NCBI RefSeq assembly: GCF_020520425.1
Contig: NC_079490.1
Span: forward strand, 122,904,715-122,968,714
DNA: 64,000 bases
Direction of reading: 5' to 3'
Source: Spinacia oleracea
Lineage: Eukaryota; Streptophyta; Magnoliopsida; Caryophyllales; Amaranthaceae
Part shown: positions 10,893 to 23,245 of the stretch, piece after piece
Layout: each line of letters begins with the position of its first letter
How positions within the stretch are numbered: position 1 is the stretch's first letter
The notes under the pieces: model-generated
Databases searched by the model: none
What the model saw: the letters and a program-made list of their open reading frames with translations, nothing else
What the model was told of the DNA's origin: nothing
Translations under genes and position numbers: made by a program

Positions 10893-12382
10893 TGATAAGG
10901 TGTTTTTCCGTCGTTGAATAGAAATTCACCTCACCAAACAATATTTATAAAACCACTCAACTACCGGCTAGCGGTAAGCAAAGGGATCGTCCCAAAGAAA
11001 CGGTGGTTATTGAGTTTGAAAGTCAATCTAGTTCGAACAAGGATTTGGTTTCGAATTGTCACTTTTAAGAATCTAAAAACTAAGAATTATGCTAAATTGA
11101 ATCAAGAAAGGGAAACGTTAGGGAATCGAGGATAGACTAGGGAAACCGGGGGAAATGAATTCAACTATCTAGCAATGGTGATCATGCAACGAAATGGTGA
11201 TTAGGCAAATGGCATCTAAAGACGAACCCGTCACCTCTCGGATAGGGAACGCTAAGCGTCTAATCCACGGAAGAGCTTTCGCATAATCCTAGAATAAACT
11301 AACTAGCATATAATAGGTACCGCCATTTGATCACACAAGATAGGCCCACAATCTCTCGCCAAACCTACCCTATGGTTCCAATGTGAATCTAATCGAATAG
11401 TATTTGCAACTACCACTCAACTAGAATGGATATCCTGTCATCAAATCATATTTAATCACATGAATCAACCAACAATCAATCAACAATATCCCCTAATTAA
11501 GCCCCTAGATTCTCCCCTTACCCTAACCTAATTCTACTCACTAGTCATTCTAGAAATCAAGCAATCCCTTAAGAATAAGCTAGCAAGCATGATATTGAAG
11601 GAGTAGGAGAAGAGAATTAAGAGTTCAATTGCACAATCAAATCACAAATTGAAAATCAAAGTAACTTCAATCAATGAAATCAAGAATTCAAGAAATTAAG
11701 GAATTGAAGAACAATCAACAACAAAGCAAGAGCAAGAATTAAGAAACTAAGAATTAAATTGCAAGAAAAAGAGAAGAGTTGAAGGAATTACAGAATTGAA
11801 GCTTGAAAATCAATGAGTTTCTCTATCTAGAACACTAGCTTGAAGAGCAAAATATCTAAAAACCTCCTAAAATCTATTTCTGAAAATTAATTGTTAATGA
11901 AAATAAAGAAAATTCTATTTATAATAAACCCCGAAAATAAGAGATTTAAACTCGAAAACTGAATCCCGCGAAGCTGTGCGAACGGGCATACCCAGCTGCG
12001 ATCGCACCAGTGCGATCGTGCTGTGATCCATGCGAACGAGCTCAGCGACGATTCTCCTCCTTCGTGTCGTGCGATCGTGCTCAGCAACCGTGCGATCGCA
12101 CGGTTCTGAATCGGCCAAATCTTCATAAATCCTCATGTGCTCGCACAGGAATTCAGTGCGAGCCCACCGAAATTCCGTGCGAGCGGGCTCCTCTGTGGTG
12201 CGATCGCACAAAATCACTCATAGTTCCTGCATCGATTTTCCAGATTCGTGCGAACGAGCTCCTCTGTGATGCGATCGCACAAATTCCCATATAGTTGTTC
12301 CTGCATCGATTTTACAAATTTGTGCGAACACACACTTCTGGGGGCACGAGCACACGAACCTGCTTGACTTTGGAGGCAACTT
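10893..12382 (-). repeat. 3' LTR of Athila element, truncated
   Basis: It matches 25478-26967 nearly base for base (shared landmarks: ctaccggctagcggtaag, the tctcggatagggaacgctaa region, and the gtgcgatcgcac cluster). It should be ~1705 bp, but homology stops after ggaggcaacttt at 12382, where CACTA sequence starts. The missing ~215 bp (the terminus ending gctcatca) is not found right of the CACTA complex, so it was deleted. A minus-strand TATAAATA is at 11923-11916. Confidence 0.85.
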
Positions 12383-12790
12383 TACTACAAATCCCGCCTG
12401 TTAAGGACGCTTTTTTGACCATTTTACGACGCCGTAAGACGTCGAGAATTTAGCCATCGACGCTTTCAGGACGCGTCGAGAAAGTGAGAGTCGATAATTT
12501 CCTCGACGCTTTATTTCGTCGGGAATGAAGACGCCTTTTGCTGTCCCCATTTTCGATTTGGCGTCGAATTCTTCGACGCTTTTAGGCGTCCAGACTTTTG
12601 ATATTGGTGTCGACACAATATTTTCCCGCTATGCCCACCTTTAAGCTATTTAATTTTCTCGACGCCAAAAAGCGTCCAGAAATTTGGATTCTCTTCAACG
12701 AAAAGCGTCCACAAATTTCTGTTGACATAAATGTTAATCTAAATGATTACGATAACACGACTCCATAAAGCGTCCACATTTATTTGTATA
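12383..12790 (+). repeat. CACTA left subterminal repeat cluster
   Basis: About a dozen copies of gacgc / gcgtcc / gtcgag in both orientations (for example aggacgcgtcgag, gacgcttttaggcgtcc, gacgccaaaaagcgtcc) occur within ~400 bp of AT-rich DNA. The inverted pairs could fold into hairpins. This is typical of CACTA subterminal regions. Confidence 0.65.
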
Positions 12791-15779
12791 AGCTTTTTTT
12801 CACATATTCGTGTATCGCATATAAGCTCTTTTTATTCCTCGTACCTATTCCTGTATCGCATATATTTATAAAACATTATTCATCAGAATTATAAATTTAA
12901 AAATAAAGTGTTAACACAAGATCAATTAAACCTGAATTGTGAATAATTGGTCTTCAATTAACAATAAAATTAACTTACAAAAACTTAAGTAGTTAAATTT
13001 CATAGTACGTACACGTATGTTACCAACCAGAATCCAAACATACACGCATCTATATAACTAACCAAAATCCTAACCAAATAGTCCAAAACAACATCATAAA
13101 TCTAACCAAAGAAATTAAAACTAAAACCTAGAAAAAATAACTAGCTAGGATGTACTATATATACTAAATATAGATGATCGATGTGAAGCTCCACTGTCTT
13201 GGCCTTCATGCGGCTTTTGCACCTTATCACGTTGGACGACCTTCAAAGAAAAATACAATTAATATGTAATAAGTACATAATAAATCGGAAACCAAAACCA
13301 CGAAGGAAATTAAATGTCATCATTCATTACTGTGGAGTTGAATGTCGTCACTCATTACTAGGAATTGAATGTCATCACTCATTACTGGTTATTAACATCT
13401 CTCACTATCAACAACCCCTATCCACTCCATACATCACCTATCTTCCTAACAAATCAGAGACTGACTGACACAAGAGCAATCATTGTTTTTTAGAACAGAT
13501 ACGATCCGTAACTTAGTCAATGATCTAATTGCTAGAATGCACATTACTTGATTGCACTAGAATAACTAGGGAGAGTTGGTAATAAACTTCATGCACGTTA
13601 CTTACTTGTTAGTATAAATACAAATTAGTATAAACAAATATCTGGCATGGAAAATCATTTCTAAACCAATGGCAATAGGAAAACATAACGAATAGTGTCA
13701 ACTGCTTATCATTACAAGTCATGAACAAAAACTTGTTTACCTGTGTGCAACCAAAAATTTTGAGCAACTTGAGAGACCAGCAGCTGTCAGCAATTAATCC
13801 TAGTGCCTTGTCTATAAGGAGGCGACACCATGAAAGATCTAAGAACTCGAGATTTTTGCAACGCCTACCAAGAGAAATGGTTGTATTCTGGCCAACCTAG
13901 AGAAAATAACATACTCTGAGAATCCAACTATAGATAGCTCCACCGTTCAGACTTCCCAAGAACAACAGGAGAAAGACTGACAGCAAGCATTAGAAAGAAG
14001 TTAGATTGATACCTTGGAGATGTTATTAAGACTTAATTAAGACTTAATTACAGGGTAACAATTGAGCTCTTATCTTATATCAGATAAAAAATAATACGAA
14101 AGCATTCTGTTAAAGCTTAATTCTATTGCCTTTGTAAATAATATAGCAGATAGGTATTCCAAAAAGTTTTACAAAATAGCTAGAACCTAGACATATAAGA
14201 AACCCATGCAATTGAGCCTAGACACATACACACAAGCACAACAACACGCGCAAAATAAAACAACCTCGTGCCAAGATATGCACGCTGTTACAACCCTTGC
14301 TCAAATAAAAGGCATGCCCCTTATGGATAAGTATCCTACGTACGTGAGAATCTCAGCTAAGTACTACTTAGCATATAAGTTGTAAAGGTGTATGACGATT
14401 CTTTCATTATTATTTAGACCTAGAATACATACATGATACATGATAACTCTATAAGCTTGGTATTTCTTCTTAACAAGGAAGAATTAACAACATAATATAT
14501 TGACTTTACCTGCATGGCTGCATTAAAACATGTTTATCTATCAGTTAGTTTGTGTTCTTTGCTTTAATAGTTAAAACATGGCTTGTCTATCATGAAAGTA
14601 GTGAGCTTCTTCAATTCTTAACATTAATTACTTTTTACAGAAGCTCAAACACTTTTTTTAAAACAGTTAGAATGTTTTGATTTGAGAGGAAGACAACACA
14701 AAAAAGATTCCAAAATACATCAGAGCAAGCATAGGGACTAGCTAAGAACATGACCTTTTAACATAGGCCTTATGATATAAAAAACTATCAATATACTTAC
14801 CAGATGTAATAATCATAGGAAAGTCAGTCCTTGAGTGACCAAATGACCCATGGACATATAACAAGAATATCGGATTATTTACATATATTTGAAAATCTCT
14901 TCAATAAAATTGGTTATATACAGAAATAAAATTTTCCAATCATGGAGGACATCAAAGAATCCAAAGGGGAAAATGACAATTGTCTAACAACAGAGAAAAA
15001 CATGTAGCAAAAGTAAATAACCTTTCAAGTCAAAGAATTTTAGATACTTGTTTTCTTAACTTTGAAACTCAAAAGAATTGAAGAAACTCATTACAACTCA
15101 GAGATTGAATGTTTCTCAATGGATATTACAACAAAATCAAAAGTAATGCATGTATTCAAAGCACACATGACACATCAACAATAATACAAAATCTACCCAT
15201 ATCAAATCGAAATCAAAAAAGAAAAAAAGAGACTATTCTAACCTGATAGGTAGCTACTATCGAAATCATTGACATGGTATTACATAAATATTCATGTGTG
15301 GAACACCTGAAATCATAATTTTGAGAAAAATATCAGAAACCCTAGATTTATCGAAAAGAATCAGAAAATCTAAAATGATTTTTATCAATCAATCGAATTA
15401 GAATTGATAATGGACCAAGAAATTGAGGGTGAAATCGCAAATCCTAAAGAATAAACAAAATTCGGATGAAATCATACTATACTAGATATAATATTAATTG
15501 AGAGCCTGTATACCGTACCTTAAAAAACCAATTAATTTGATGAGAACAGCAAAGAAAGTACCACAATCTGAATGAGAATTGCAAAAATAACAAACAATTG
15601 CAAAAATAACAAAGAATTGCAATCTCTTTGCGGTTTCTACAAAGGCTTGAACTCTTGAAGAAAAAGAAAAGAGATGAAAAGTTAGGGTTTGGAAATGTGG
15701 AGAACAAATGAGAAGTCCATTTCTTACACCGGTTTTCTTTTTTCCCTAAAGTTTAAACACGTGGGCTTCAATTCATATC
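12791..15779. other. CACTA interior, no gene recognised
   Basis: AT-rich, intron-like sequence. Positions 13310-13400 hold three short repeats of attgaatgtcatcactcatt type, and 15590-15625 a duplicated attgcaaaaataacaaa. The small ORFs (13199-13468 plus, 15477-15707 minus) have no motif and follow repeat or low-complexity sequence. I see no exon I can support. Confidence 0.5.
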
Positions 15780-15931
15780 ACGTGACTGTAATATCTCGAC
15801 GCTTTCATAAGTCGAATACTGGTTCCACCCGGAAAGGCGTCCACAAAACGCGCGGATACATGACCTAAGCTAACGCCTCTACCCCAACGTCGAGGGCTTT
15901 GCGTCCTCAAAGTATGTATTTTGTAGTAGTG
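15780..15931 (+). repeat. CACTA right terminus 1
   Basis: Subterminal motifs (ctcgacgctttcataagtcg, ggaaaggcgtccaca, cgtcgagggctttgcgtcc) are followed by the terminal attttgtagtagtg. Its reverse complement begins CACTACTACAAAAT. Confidence 0.65.
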
Positions 15932-16089
15932 AATATCAAGAAATTACGGAAGTGTAGAACAAATAAACTGCAAGTACTCTACAAAAGTTAAAAGGTAAGA
16001 AGGTCTGTGACAACTCTAACTATAAGAAAACATCCCTTAGAAGATATATAATATCCAGTATCCAAAATTCAAGATCAATAATTCAAACT

Positions 16090-16139
16090 CAACAGATACG
16101 CCTGCATCTACGTCGAGAAATAGTGGGTTTGTTGTAGTG
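16090..16139 (+). repeat. CACTA right terminus 2 (variant)
   Basis: acgtcgagaaatagtgggtt is followed by tgttgtagtg. The reverse complement begins CACTACAACAAACCCACTA. It has the same orientation as the termini at 15931 and 17775 but a different TIR variant, suggesting a separate element family member. Confidence 0.5.
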
Positions 16140-17569
16140 TTAGTTAACCCAGTCAACAGAATATCTGTTGAGCTCAAGACACTTACAACAAACACAAAGA
16201 ATTAGTTTTTTTTCCAAACCAATCACTCCATATTATGGCAAATTAGAACAAATATTCTGAGGTTTGAAACAATACATACAGAGCATTGTAAAGTATCTCA
16301 AATAGAAAAAAGAAATAGAATTTCAACACCTTAGCAACTTGATAATTACAAGGAGAACACAAATTATACCTATATATTCACACCCCTGTATCTAAAGATC
16401 TAAACTACCGAAGCACGCGAACTAAAAAGAATCTACTGATCGATGGAAAAAACAAAGTGGGTGACAATAAAAATAGAAAGGTATAAATCATATGGTTTAC
16501 ATCCATGTCAAATGGGCCAAAATTTTGTTTTAGGGATGGAAAGGTATAAATCATATATGCTAATTAGGAAGAAACACTAACAAATAAGTTATATCAAGCC
16601 AAATTGTAGCATAACTTATCAATTTTTAGTTCCCTGCTATCGGTGTACAGAGAGCATCAATAAGACTTGCTTCTTGTTGTATTGTTAGTGCTTCTAAGTT
16701 CACATTCTATAAAATTTATCTTGTTTCTCCTAAGATATTCAATGAAAAAGAGCTATTATTACACTAAAAAACTTTGAGCAAGACAGAAAAATACAAACTA
16801 ACCTTACAAGTTACAACAGATATGGACTAATTTGGATTGTACAAGGCTAGAAAAGAAAATTACTCTCTTTAATTGTTGTCATTTAAAACAACAACAGTAC
16901 ACAAAAGGCATAAATACAACCGATCAAGAGGCAAGCAACTCAAATATAGCCAACATCAATCACATGTAGAGAAAACTATTCTGTCGACATCTTAAGCATA
17001 TTATGTCCCTTAAATCCAACACATTTACCTTTCAGTCATGAAAAAATATCAGCTGGAAAGAATAAAGGTTTCAACAGCACTCCAAAACGAAAAAATCATC
17101 ACAAATGAGGACGAGAATCGGAAATTTTTACTCAACATAGACAAATCTAAACCCAATTTAAAGAGTGAGCTTAAAATTACTCGGGTCTGAACTAATTATA
17201 TGAGAAGAACGAAATTATACAATATCATTCAACTGCAAATAAGTACCGAGATTTTAAAAACACAAAGGAGCAAAAATTGAAAAAACAAAAAGAAACGAAT
17301 TGTAAATGAAAATTTGTGCTACCTTTCACAAGATTGACGAGGAGATGATGAACCATTGACATGTCGAACAAGATCTACAAACCCAGAGAATGAAATTAAA
17401 ATAAAAAAAAATTGGAGAGGGGAGACAGAGAAATACAAGCCCAAGAGAAGATAAATGAAGAAGCTACTTGAAAGACCTTACCATTCCAATGAGAGAAGAG
17501 TAGATCTGAGATTCTTTTGCTGGAGATGAGAGGCGGTGACTGAGTGAGGGTTATTCAATGAGGCGTTTC
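16140..17569. other. CACTA-complex interior, no gene recognised
   Basis: AT-rich DNA without a supportable ORF. A cactaaaaaact at about 16762 resembles a CACTA start but has no matching partner. Confidence 0.45.
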
Positions 17570-17775
17570 CCAAAGAAGGTGAAGTTGCGGGCAACACGTA
17601 TCTAATTATCAAACATCACGTGGGTTACACGTGTGTTCTCAACGCCAAATGCTGTCTAGATAATCCTGGACGACAAACGGCATCATGAATAAGCGGAAAT
17701 CAATTTTTTCCACCAACGCTCTAGCCCAAGCGTCAGAGCTCCCGGCGTCCAGAAACTAAGGCTTTTGTAGTAGTG
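17570..17775 (+). repeat. CACTA right terminus 3
   Basis: Motifs caacgccaaatgctg, tcctggacgac, caagcgtcagagc and ccggcgtccagaaac lead into the terminal cttttgtagtagtg at 17775. It is followed by tat and then Athila noncoding sequence. Confidence 0.65.
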
Positions 17776-19573
17776 TATTATGGAACAAGTATAGAAGAAC
17801 ACTAATATTACTAATCAAATAAATGAGTACACGCCAACTAATGTCCTAAATCGAGTGAAAGATTCTAGCATCAAGCAAAGTGAACTAAGGGCAAGCACTA
17901 GTCAATCCCCCTACATCCGGGCATACCACGCCAAATCTCTAGATCTTATCCACCCTTGAGAATAGTGTCTCAAGACACCGCGAAGGCGCCAGAAAATCAA
18001 CAATAGGCTACCCGACATCTTAGCATGACAACCTTGTTCCTTAAGCTTGACCAAATCCTCCCTCCACCGACAATGACTCAACTCTAAAGGGTCAAGAGGG
18101 CTTTTAGGGCGTAACGTAGGCTAGGGGTAAGGTGCGGAACAAATTTGGCAATTTGGTGCTCATACCTAAAGTGAAGCGCAATAATAGAACTAAACTCAAG
18201 CATTTTGAACCAAACACAAACTCGTACCACTATTCTAAACAACTATTCTAAACTACAACTCTTTTTGCACTTTTTTTCTTGATTTGATTTTCCTTTTTTT
18301 TGTGTTTCAAATGAAAATTTTCATGCCTTATTTTTCTCTATTTTTTTGGCTTTTTCACAACTTATATACAACATTCTTCCAAAACTTTGCCATTCATACA
18401 AAACAATATTCATTCCTCAACTTTGCATAATTACTCCAAAACAACAAGCATCATAACTCTAAGCTTCACTATCACTTCTAAGGGTGAAAACAAAACAAAG
18501 GCTATTAGGCTTGTAATGTGCTTATAAGAAACGAAGGGTCAAGGCTCAAATGGCTAGCAAAGGGGGCAAATGCAAACAAAAACATATGAGAAAAATAGAA
18601 AATAATGTCCTAAACTAAAAAGAAAAATAGTCACCGAAAGAAATGCCTCTATCGTCCCCTAAAGTAGTTCGGTCGCGGTCTCGGGAAGAAAATGGTCAAA
18701 CTCGAAAGACAAGAAAGTCAATGCTAAGGATCCATGCCACTCAATATATGAAAATGTGTTTGGGCTTATTTGAACATGAACCTCACAAGGGAGCAAATAC
18801 CATCCTCTCCGGCTTCAAATCACTAGAGAAATCGACACCATCTTACCACAAGCCAAGAGTTCATGACGCATGCTACCCATAGTTCAACCAACTTTCTTGA
18901 CACCAAATCCTAGACTCGACCCAAGACATTAAAAACCGAGTAAAAATCTACCAATTAGGAATAAAAGCACTCTAATCTACAAGTTCCAATTTTATATGCC
19001 CCAATCAAGAATATTGCCTAAGAAAACCTAGAAAAACTTGCCTTGACGAAGAGGAAATCAAAACAAAAGGAAAAGGAAGAAAATAAGAAAACACACCAAA
19101 AAGGGAAACAAAAAGAAACAAACAAAAAGAAAAGAAACTAGAACCAAACTAAATCAAACTAAAAACAAAGAAACAAGCACATAATGGTATGATTCATAGC
19201 AATGAGCATCAACAAGTAGCCAACCACACAACAAAACTCCCCTCAAGCTAGAATTAGGCCATGTCCTCAAGGCCTAAAACCAAGAAAGGAGGGGCACAAC
19301 TGCCCATCCAACCAAATGCCCCAACATGATGTATGTCCGTCCCCTAAAGTATGCAATAGAGTTAGAAGGATGTTACCGGAAATGTCGTGGGAGCAAGTCC
19401 CGCAAAGAGCCGTTAAAACCCGAACAAACTCACCAAAATAAAGACGGACAAGGCAAAAGGTGGAAAGTGTGAACCCACCGCAATGAAACATACCAAAACA
19501 ATGTATAGAAGCCGCGGGGTGCCTCCCGGGAGCGCTCGTTTAACGTCATTAGCTTGACGAATCCCCCCCAAAT
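17776..19573 (-). other. Athila 3' noncoding region (between integrase and 3' LTR)
   Basis: The conserved block ggtgcctcccgggagcgctc with cgtttaacgtcattagctt (about 19514-19555) resembles the post-integrase sequence common to Athila elements. An A-rich tract lies at 19040-19170 and a T-rich stretch near 18255-18350. Intact Athila elements often have an env-like ORF here. None is visible, and the small ORFs (18643-18882, 19267-19491) have no motif. Confidence 0.55.
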
Positions 19574-20848
19574 TCAAGGGGGGTCCTTGAGATCCAAGGA
19601 AAAAAAAAATCCAATAGAGTCTCCCAAGAAATAGTGTTTGAGCCGATGCCCATTTACTTTGAAGGACATGGAATCATCATTCCGAATCTCGATAGCACCA
19701 TGGGGGAAGACCCGAACAACATCGAACGGACCGCTCCACCGGGATTTTAGTTTTCCCAGGAACAACTTCAAGCGAGAGTTATAAAGGAGGACCTTCTCCC
19801 CCTCCTTGAACTCTCTCTTCTTAATCTTGGCGTCATGATATTGTTTAGAAGGCGCCTTGTAGATGCTTGCCTAGTCATAGGCATTCATGCGGAGTTCTTC
19901 TAACTCATGGAGATCGAGCAAGCGTCGCTCACCCGCACTAGTGAGCTCAAAATTCAAAGTTTTGATGGCCCACATGGCCTTGTGCTCAAGCTCCACCGGC
20001 AAGTGGCAATTCTTGCCATAAAAAAGTTTGTAGGGAGTCATCCCAATTGGCGTCTTGAAAGCCGTTCTATACGCCCATAAGGCGTCATCAAGTTTGATTG
20101 ACCAATCCTTGCGGTTTTTTGGCAACCGACTTGTCCAAGATAGACTTGATCTCCCTATTGGTGACTTCCACTTGACCACTAGTTTGAGGGTGATAGGCCA
20201 CACCAACTTTGTGACGAACACCATACTTCCGCAAGAGAGCCTTGAACTTACCATGGGCAAAATGGGACCCTCCATCACTAATCAAAGCCCTAGGAACCCC
20301 AAAACGCGGAAAGATGATCTTCTTGAAGAGGCTGACTACCACTTTATGATCATTAGTGGGAGATGCAACGGCTTCCGCCCACTTGGAAACATAGTCAACC
20401 GCTACAAGAATGTAGAGGTTGCCATAAGAAGAAGGGAAGGGACCCATGAAGTCAATTCCCCACACATCGAACACTTCCAAATCTAGGATGGGATTTTGTG
20501 GCATTTCATGTCTCTTGAAAATATTACCCTTTCTTTGACAACGATCACAAGATTTGACAAATGCCCAAGCATCCCGAAAAAGGGTAGGCCACCACAACAT
20601 GCTTTGAAGAATCTTGGAAGCGGTTCTATCACCTCCCATATGGCCACCACAAGGGGAGGAGTGTCACATACGAAGGACACTAGGGAACTCTTCATCCGGA
20701 ACACATCTCCTTAAGAGGCCATTCGGGCAACGCCTCAACAAAGTGGGCTCATCCCAAATATAACGCCTAGAATCATGCTTCAACTTGCGGCGCTCTTGAG
20801 TGGTGAGATCTTCCGGGATTCCCCCACAAGCCAAGTAATTAACGATGT
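19574..20848 (-). pseudogene. Athila integrase
   Basis: Read right to left. The upstream zinc-binding region has an in-frame TGA near 20668, at the position of the first Cys/His cluster (followed by HSSPCGGH). Then come [10 protein letters not shown] (about 20540), [12 protein letters not shown] with the first catalytic Asp (about 20455), LISDGGSHF with the second Asp (about 20275), and [11 protein letters not shown] with the Glu (about 20165). By count the spacing between the second Asp and the Glu is 35 residues, the canonical D,D35E. A frameshift near 20110 moves reading to the frame with [20 protein letters not shown] (about 20040). A TAG at 19871-19873 interrupts before the C-terminal chromatin-proximal part ([19 protein letters not shown], about 19740). 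Catalytic residues are intact but the gene is broken. Confidence 0.85.
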
Positions 20849-23230
20849 CTACAAACCAAGGGAGTTCCCAACCATATACAAAGTATCATCTCTCAAAGCA
20901 TCCTCGATTGGGACATCATCCGGAGCAACACTCCCGAGTTCAAGCCTAGATAGGTGGTCGGCCATCACATTCTCGGCTCCTTTCTTATCTCTTATCTCAA
21001 TATCGAATTCTTGAAGGAGTAGAACCCAACGAATGAGTCTCGGTTTGGCCTCCTTTTTCTCCATAAGATAGCGAATAGCCGCATGATCCGTGTACACAAT
21101 TGTCTTTGACCCTACTAAATAGGTCCTAAACTTCTCAAATGCATGCACAATGGCGAGAAATTCTTTCTCGGTCGTGGTGTAGTTGGCTTGAGCTTGATTG
21201 AGAGTCTTGGACATATAATAGCTCACATGGAGCTTTTTGTCCTTTCGTTGACCAAGAACTCCCCCAACCGAGAAATCTCTTGCGTCGCACATCAATTCAA
21301 AAGGTAGAGACCAATCCGGAGCTTGAACTATGGGAGTAGAAATAAGGGCACTCTTGATTGTGTTAAAGGCCTTGAGACATGCAGAATCAAAGTGAAAGTC
21401 ACAATCTTTTTGGAGAAGGTTAGTGAGAGGTCGAGCAATAGAGGAAATGTCTTTAATGAATCGCCTATAGAATCCGGCATGCCCAAGAAAGGACCGGATC
21501 CCCTTAACATTCACCGGCGGAGGCAACTTCTCTATGACTTCGATTTTCGCTCTATCCACCTCGATCCCATGGTGAGAGACTTTGTGCCCTAGAACAATTC
21601 CTTCCTCCACCATGAAGTGGCATTTTTCCCAATTGAGCACTAAGTTGACTTTCTCACACCTCGCAAGGCACTTCCCAAGATTTATGAGGCATTCATCATA
21701 GGTGGATCCTCCCACCGAAAAGTCATCCATGAACACCTCCATTTCTTCTTCAAGCATATCACCAAAAATACTCATCATACACCTTTCGAACGTCCCGGGG
21801 ACATTGCAAAGCCCAAATGGCATCCTCCTATAGGCAAAAGTCCCATAAGGGCAAGTAAATGTAGTTTTCTCTTGGTCTTCCGGGTTTATGGGGATTTGAA
21901 AGAAACCGGAATAACCATCAAGAAAGCTAAAATACTTGTGTTTGGTTAGACGTTCAAGCATTTGATCAATAAATGGTAGAGGAAAGTGGTCCTTCTTAGT
22001 GGATAGATTGAGTTGGCGATAGTCAATACACATGCGCCACCCGGTTACCGTCCGGGTGGAAATGAGTTCTCCATGTGAATTCTTGACTACTGTCATCCCA
22101 CCCTTTTTTGGAACCACATGGACCGGGGATACCCATCGACTATTAGAAATAGGATAGATAATCCCGGCCGCCAAAAGCTTCATTATTTCCTTCTTAACCA
22201 CCTCTCCCATAGGTGGATTAAGTTTTCTTTGCCTCTCACGATGTGGGACGGTGTTGTCCTCAAGCTCTATATGATGCATGCAAAGGGTTGGGCTAACACC
22301 TTTCAAATCTCCAATATTGTAGCCCAAAGCCCTTTGATGACGTTTCAAGACATGAGTGAGCTTGAGCACTTGCTCGTCATCTAAAGAGGAATTTATAATC
22401 ACGGGGTAAGAAGAGTTTGGTCCGAGAAATGCGTATCTCAAGCTCGAAGGTTGAGGTTTTAGCTCTACCTTGGGAGCTTCCTTACCAATTTCGGCTTTAT
22501 CCAAAGCTTCTTTCCCATCCAACACAAGCATGCATTGCTCGGGTTGAGTGCAAGGTGGTGTGGCATCCAAGAGCTCCTTGTAGTTAGCCACTTCGATCCC
22601 TAAAGTACCTAGACCATGTCTATTCAAAAGAACAAGCTCAAGTGGATCATTAGTGGTGAGCAAATGCTCGTGCATGTCATTCACAATGGGATCAAAAGAG
22701 TCAACCAAGAGACATTTCTCATTAGTGGAACTAGGATAACGCATAGCTTTATTAAAGTCAAAGAACAAACTATCCTTCCCAACTTTCAAAGTAATGTTCC
22801 CTTGCTTGACATCAATAATTGCCCCGGCCGTAGCCAAGAATGGGCGGCCTAGAATAATAGGGACATGCACGTCCTCATCTATGTCTAGGACTACAAAGTC
22901 GACGGAGATCACTATCCCACCAACCCTCAAGGGCACATCCTCAACCTTACCAATAGGGTACTTGACCGAACGGTCGGCAAGTTGCAAGGTGATGTTGGTT
23001 GGGACAAGATCTCCAACATCAAGCTTGGCAAACACCGAATAAGGCATTAGAATAACGCTAGCACCCAAGTCACACAAGGCATTGCTTATTTCAAGCTCCT
23101 TAATAGCACAAGGGATAGAAAAACTACCCGGGTCTTTGAGTTTGGGTGGCATTTGGTTGAGAATGATAGCACTACAATTCTCGGTGAGGTTCACCGTCTC
23201 CTTTACGTCGCAATCTCGCTTCCCACTCAA
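20849..23230 (-). CDS. Athila protease, reverse transcriptase, RNase H segment
   Basis: Open for 793 codons as part of gag-pol. The N-terminal retropepsin has ALCDLGASVILMP (DLGAS at 23071-23057) and PIILGRPFLATAGA. RT has MCIDYRQLNLSTKKDHFPLP, FSFLDGYSGFFQI, RRMPFGLCNVPGTFERCM and FMDDFSV (catalytic DD near 21725). The RNase H/connection has FELMCDARDFSVGGVLGQ, TEKEFLAIVHAFEKFR, YTDHAAIRYL and a final NVMADHLSRL. The usual Y/F-x-D-D box is present. The last residues (VGNSLGL, then stop) come from a frameshift near 20855, since the continuation VDIVNYLACGG is in the next frame. The Met at 23230 is internal, and upstream gag is in the same frame but separated by stops. This is the best-preserved segment of the element. 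Confidence 0.9.
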   Translation of the reverse strand: MSGKRDCDVKETVNLTENCSAIILNQMPPKLKDPGSFSIPCAIKELEISNALCDLGASVILMPYSVFAKLDVGDLVPTNITLQLADRSVKYPIGKVEDVPLRVGGIVISVDFVVLDIDEDVHVPIILGRPFLATAGAIIDVKQGNITLKVGKDSLFFDFNKAMRYPSSTNEKCLLVDSFDPIVNDMHEHLLTTNDPLELVLLNRHGLGTLGIEVANYKELLDATPPCTQPEQCMLVLDGKEALDKAEIGKEAPKVELKPQPSSLRYAFLGPNSSYPVIINSSLDDEQVLKLTHVLKRHQRALGYNIGDLKGVSPTLCMHHIELEDNTVPHRERQRKLNPPMGEVVKKEIMKLLAAGIIYPISNSRWVSPVHVVPKKGGMTVVKNSHGELISTRTVTGWRMCIDYRQLNLSTKKDHFPLPFIDQMLERLTKHKYFSFLDGYSGFFQIPINPEDQEKTTFTCPYGTFAYRRMPFGLCNVPGTFERCMMSIFGDMLEEEMEVFMDDFSVGGSTYDECLINLGKCLARCEKVNLVLNWEKCHFMVEEGIVLGHKVSHHGIEVDRAKIEVIEKLPPPVNVKGIRSFLGHAGFYRRFIKDISSIARPLTNLLQKDCDFHFDSACLKAFNTIKSALISTPIVQAPDWSLPFELMCDARDFSVGGVLGQRKDKKLHVSYYMSKTLNQAQANYTTTEKEFLAIVHAFEKFRTYLVGSKTIVYTDHAAIRYLMEKKEAKPRLIRWVLLLQEFDIEIRDKKGAENVMADHLSRLELGSVAPDDVPIEDALRDDTLYMVGNSLGL

Positions 23231-23245
23231 GATTTCTCAAGGCAT

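Larger units (their letters stand above)
12383..17775 (+). mobile_element. CACTA transposon complex (non-autonomous, nested or composite)
   Basis: The left side begins actacaaatcccgcc, a CACTACTACAAA-type terminus that appears to lack its first bases. It continues with dense gacgc/gcgtc/gtcgac motifs (12410-12780). Right-type termini ending ...TGTAGTAGTG occur at 15931 and 17775, and a variant ...GTTGTAGTG at 16139. All three point the same way and have gacgc-type motifs just inside. The complex therefore contains at least three CACTA ends, consistent with nested insertions or internal terminus duplication. No transposase is recognisable, so mobility would have depended on another element. 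Confidence 0.6.

Noticed and set aside
16755..17775. Separate CACTA element starting at cactaaaaaact (about 16762)
   Set aside because: The putative left end does not match the right terminus CACTACTACAAAAG and has no subterminal motif cluster.
17776..19573. env-like ORF in the Athila 3' region
   Set aside because: No ORF above ~80 codons and no transmembrane-rich reading frame on the minus strand.
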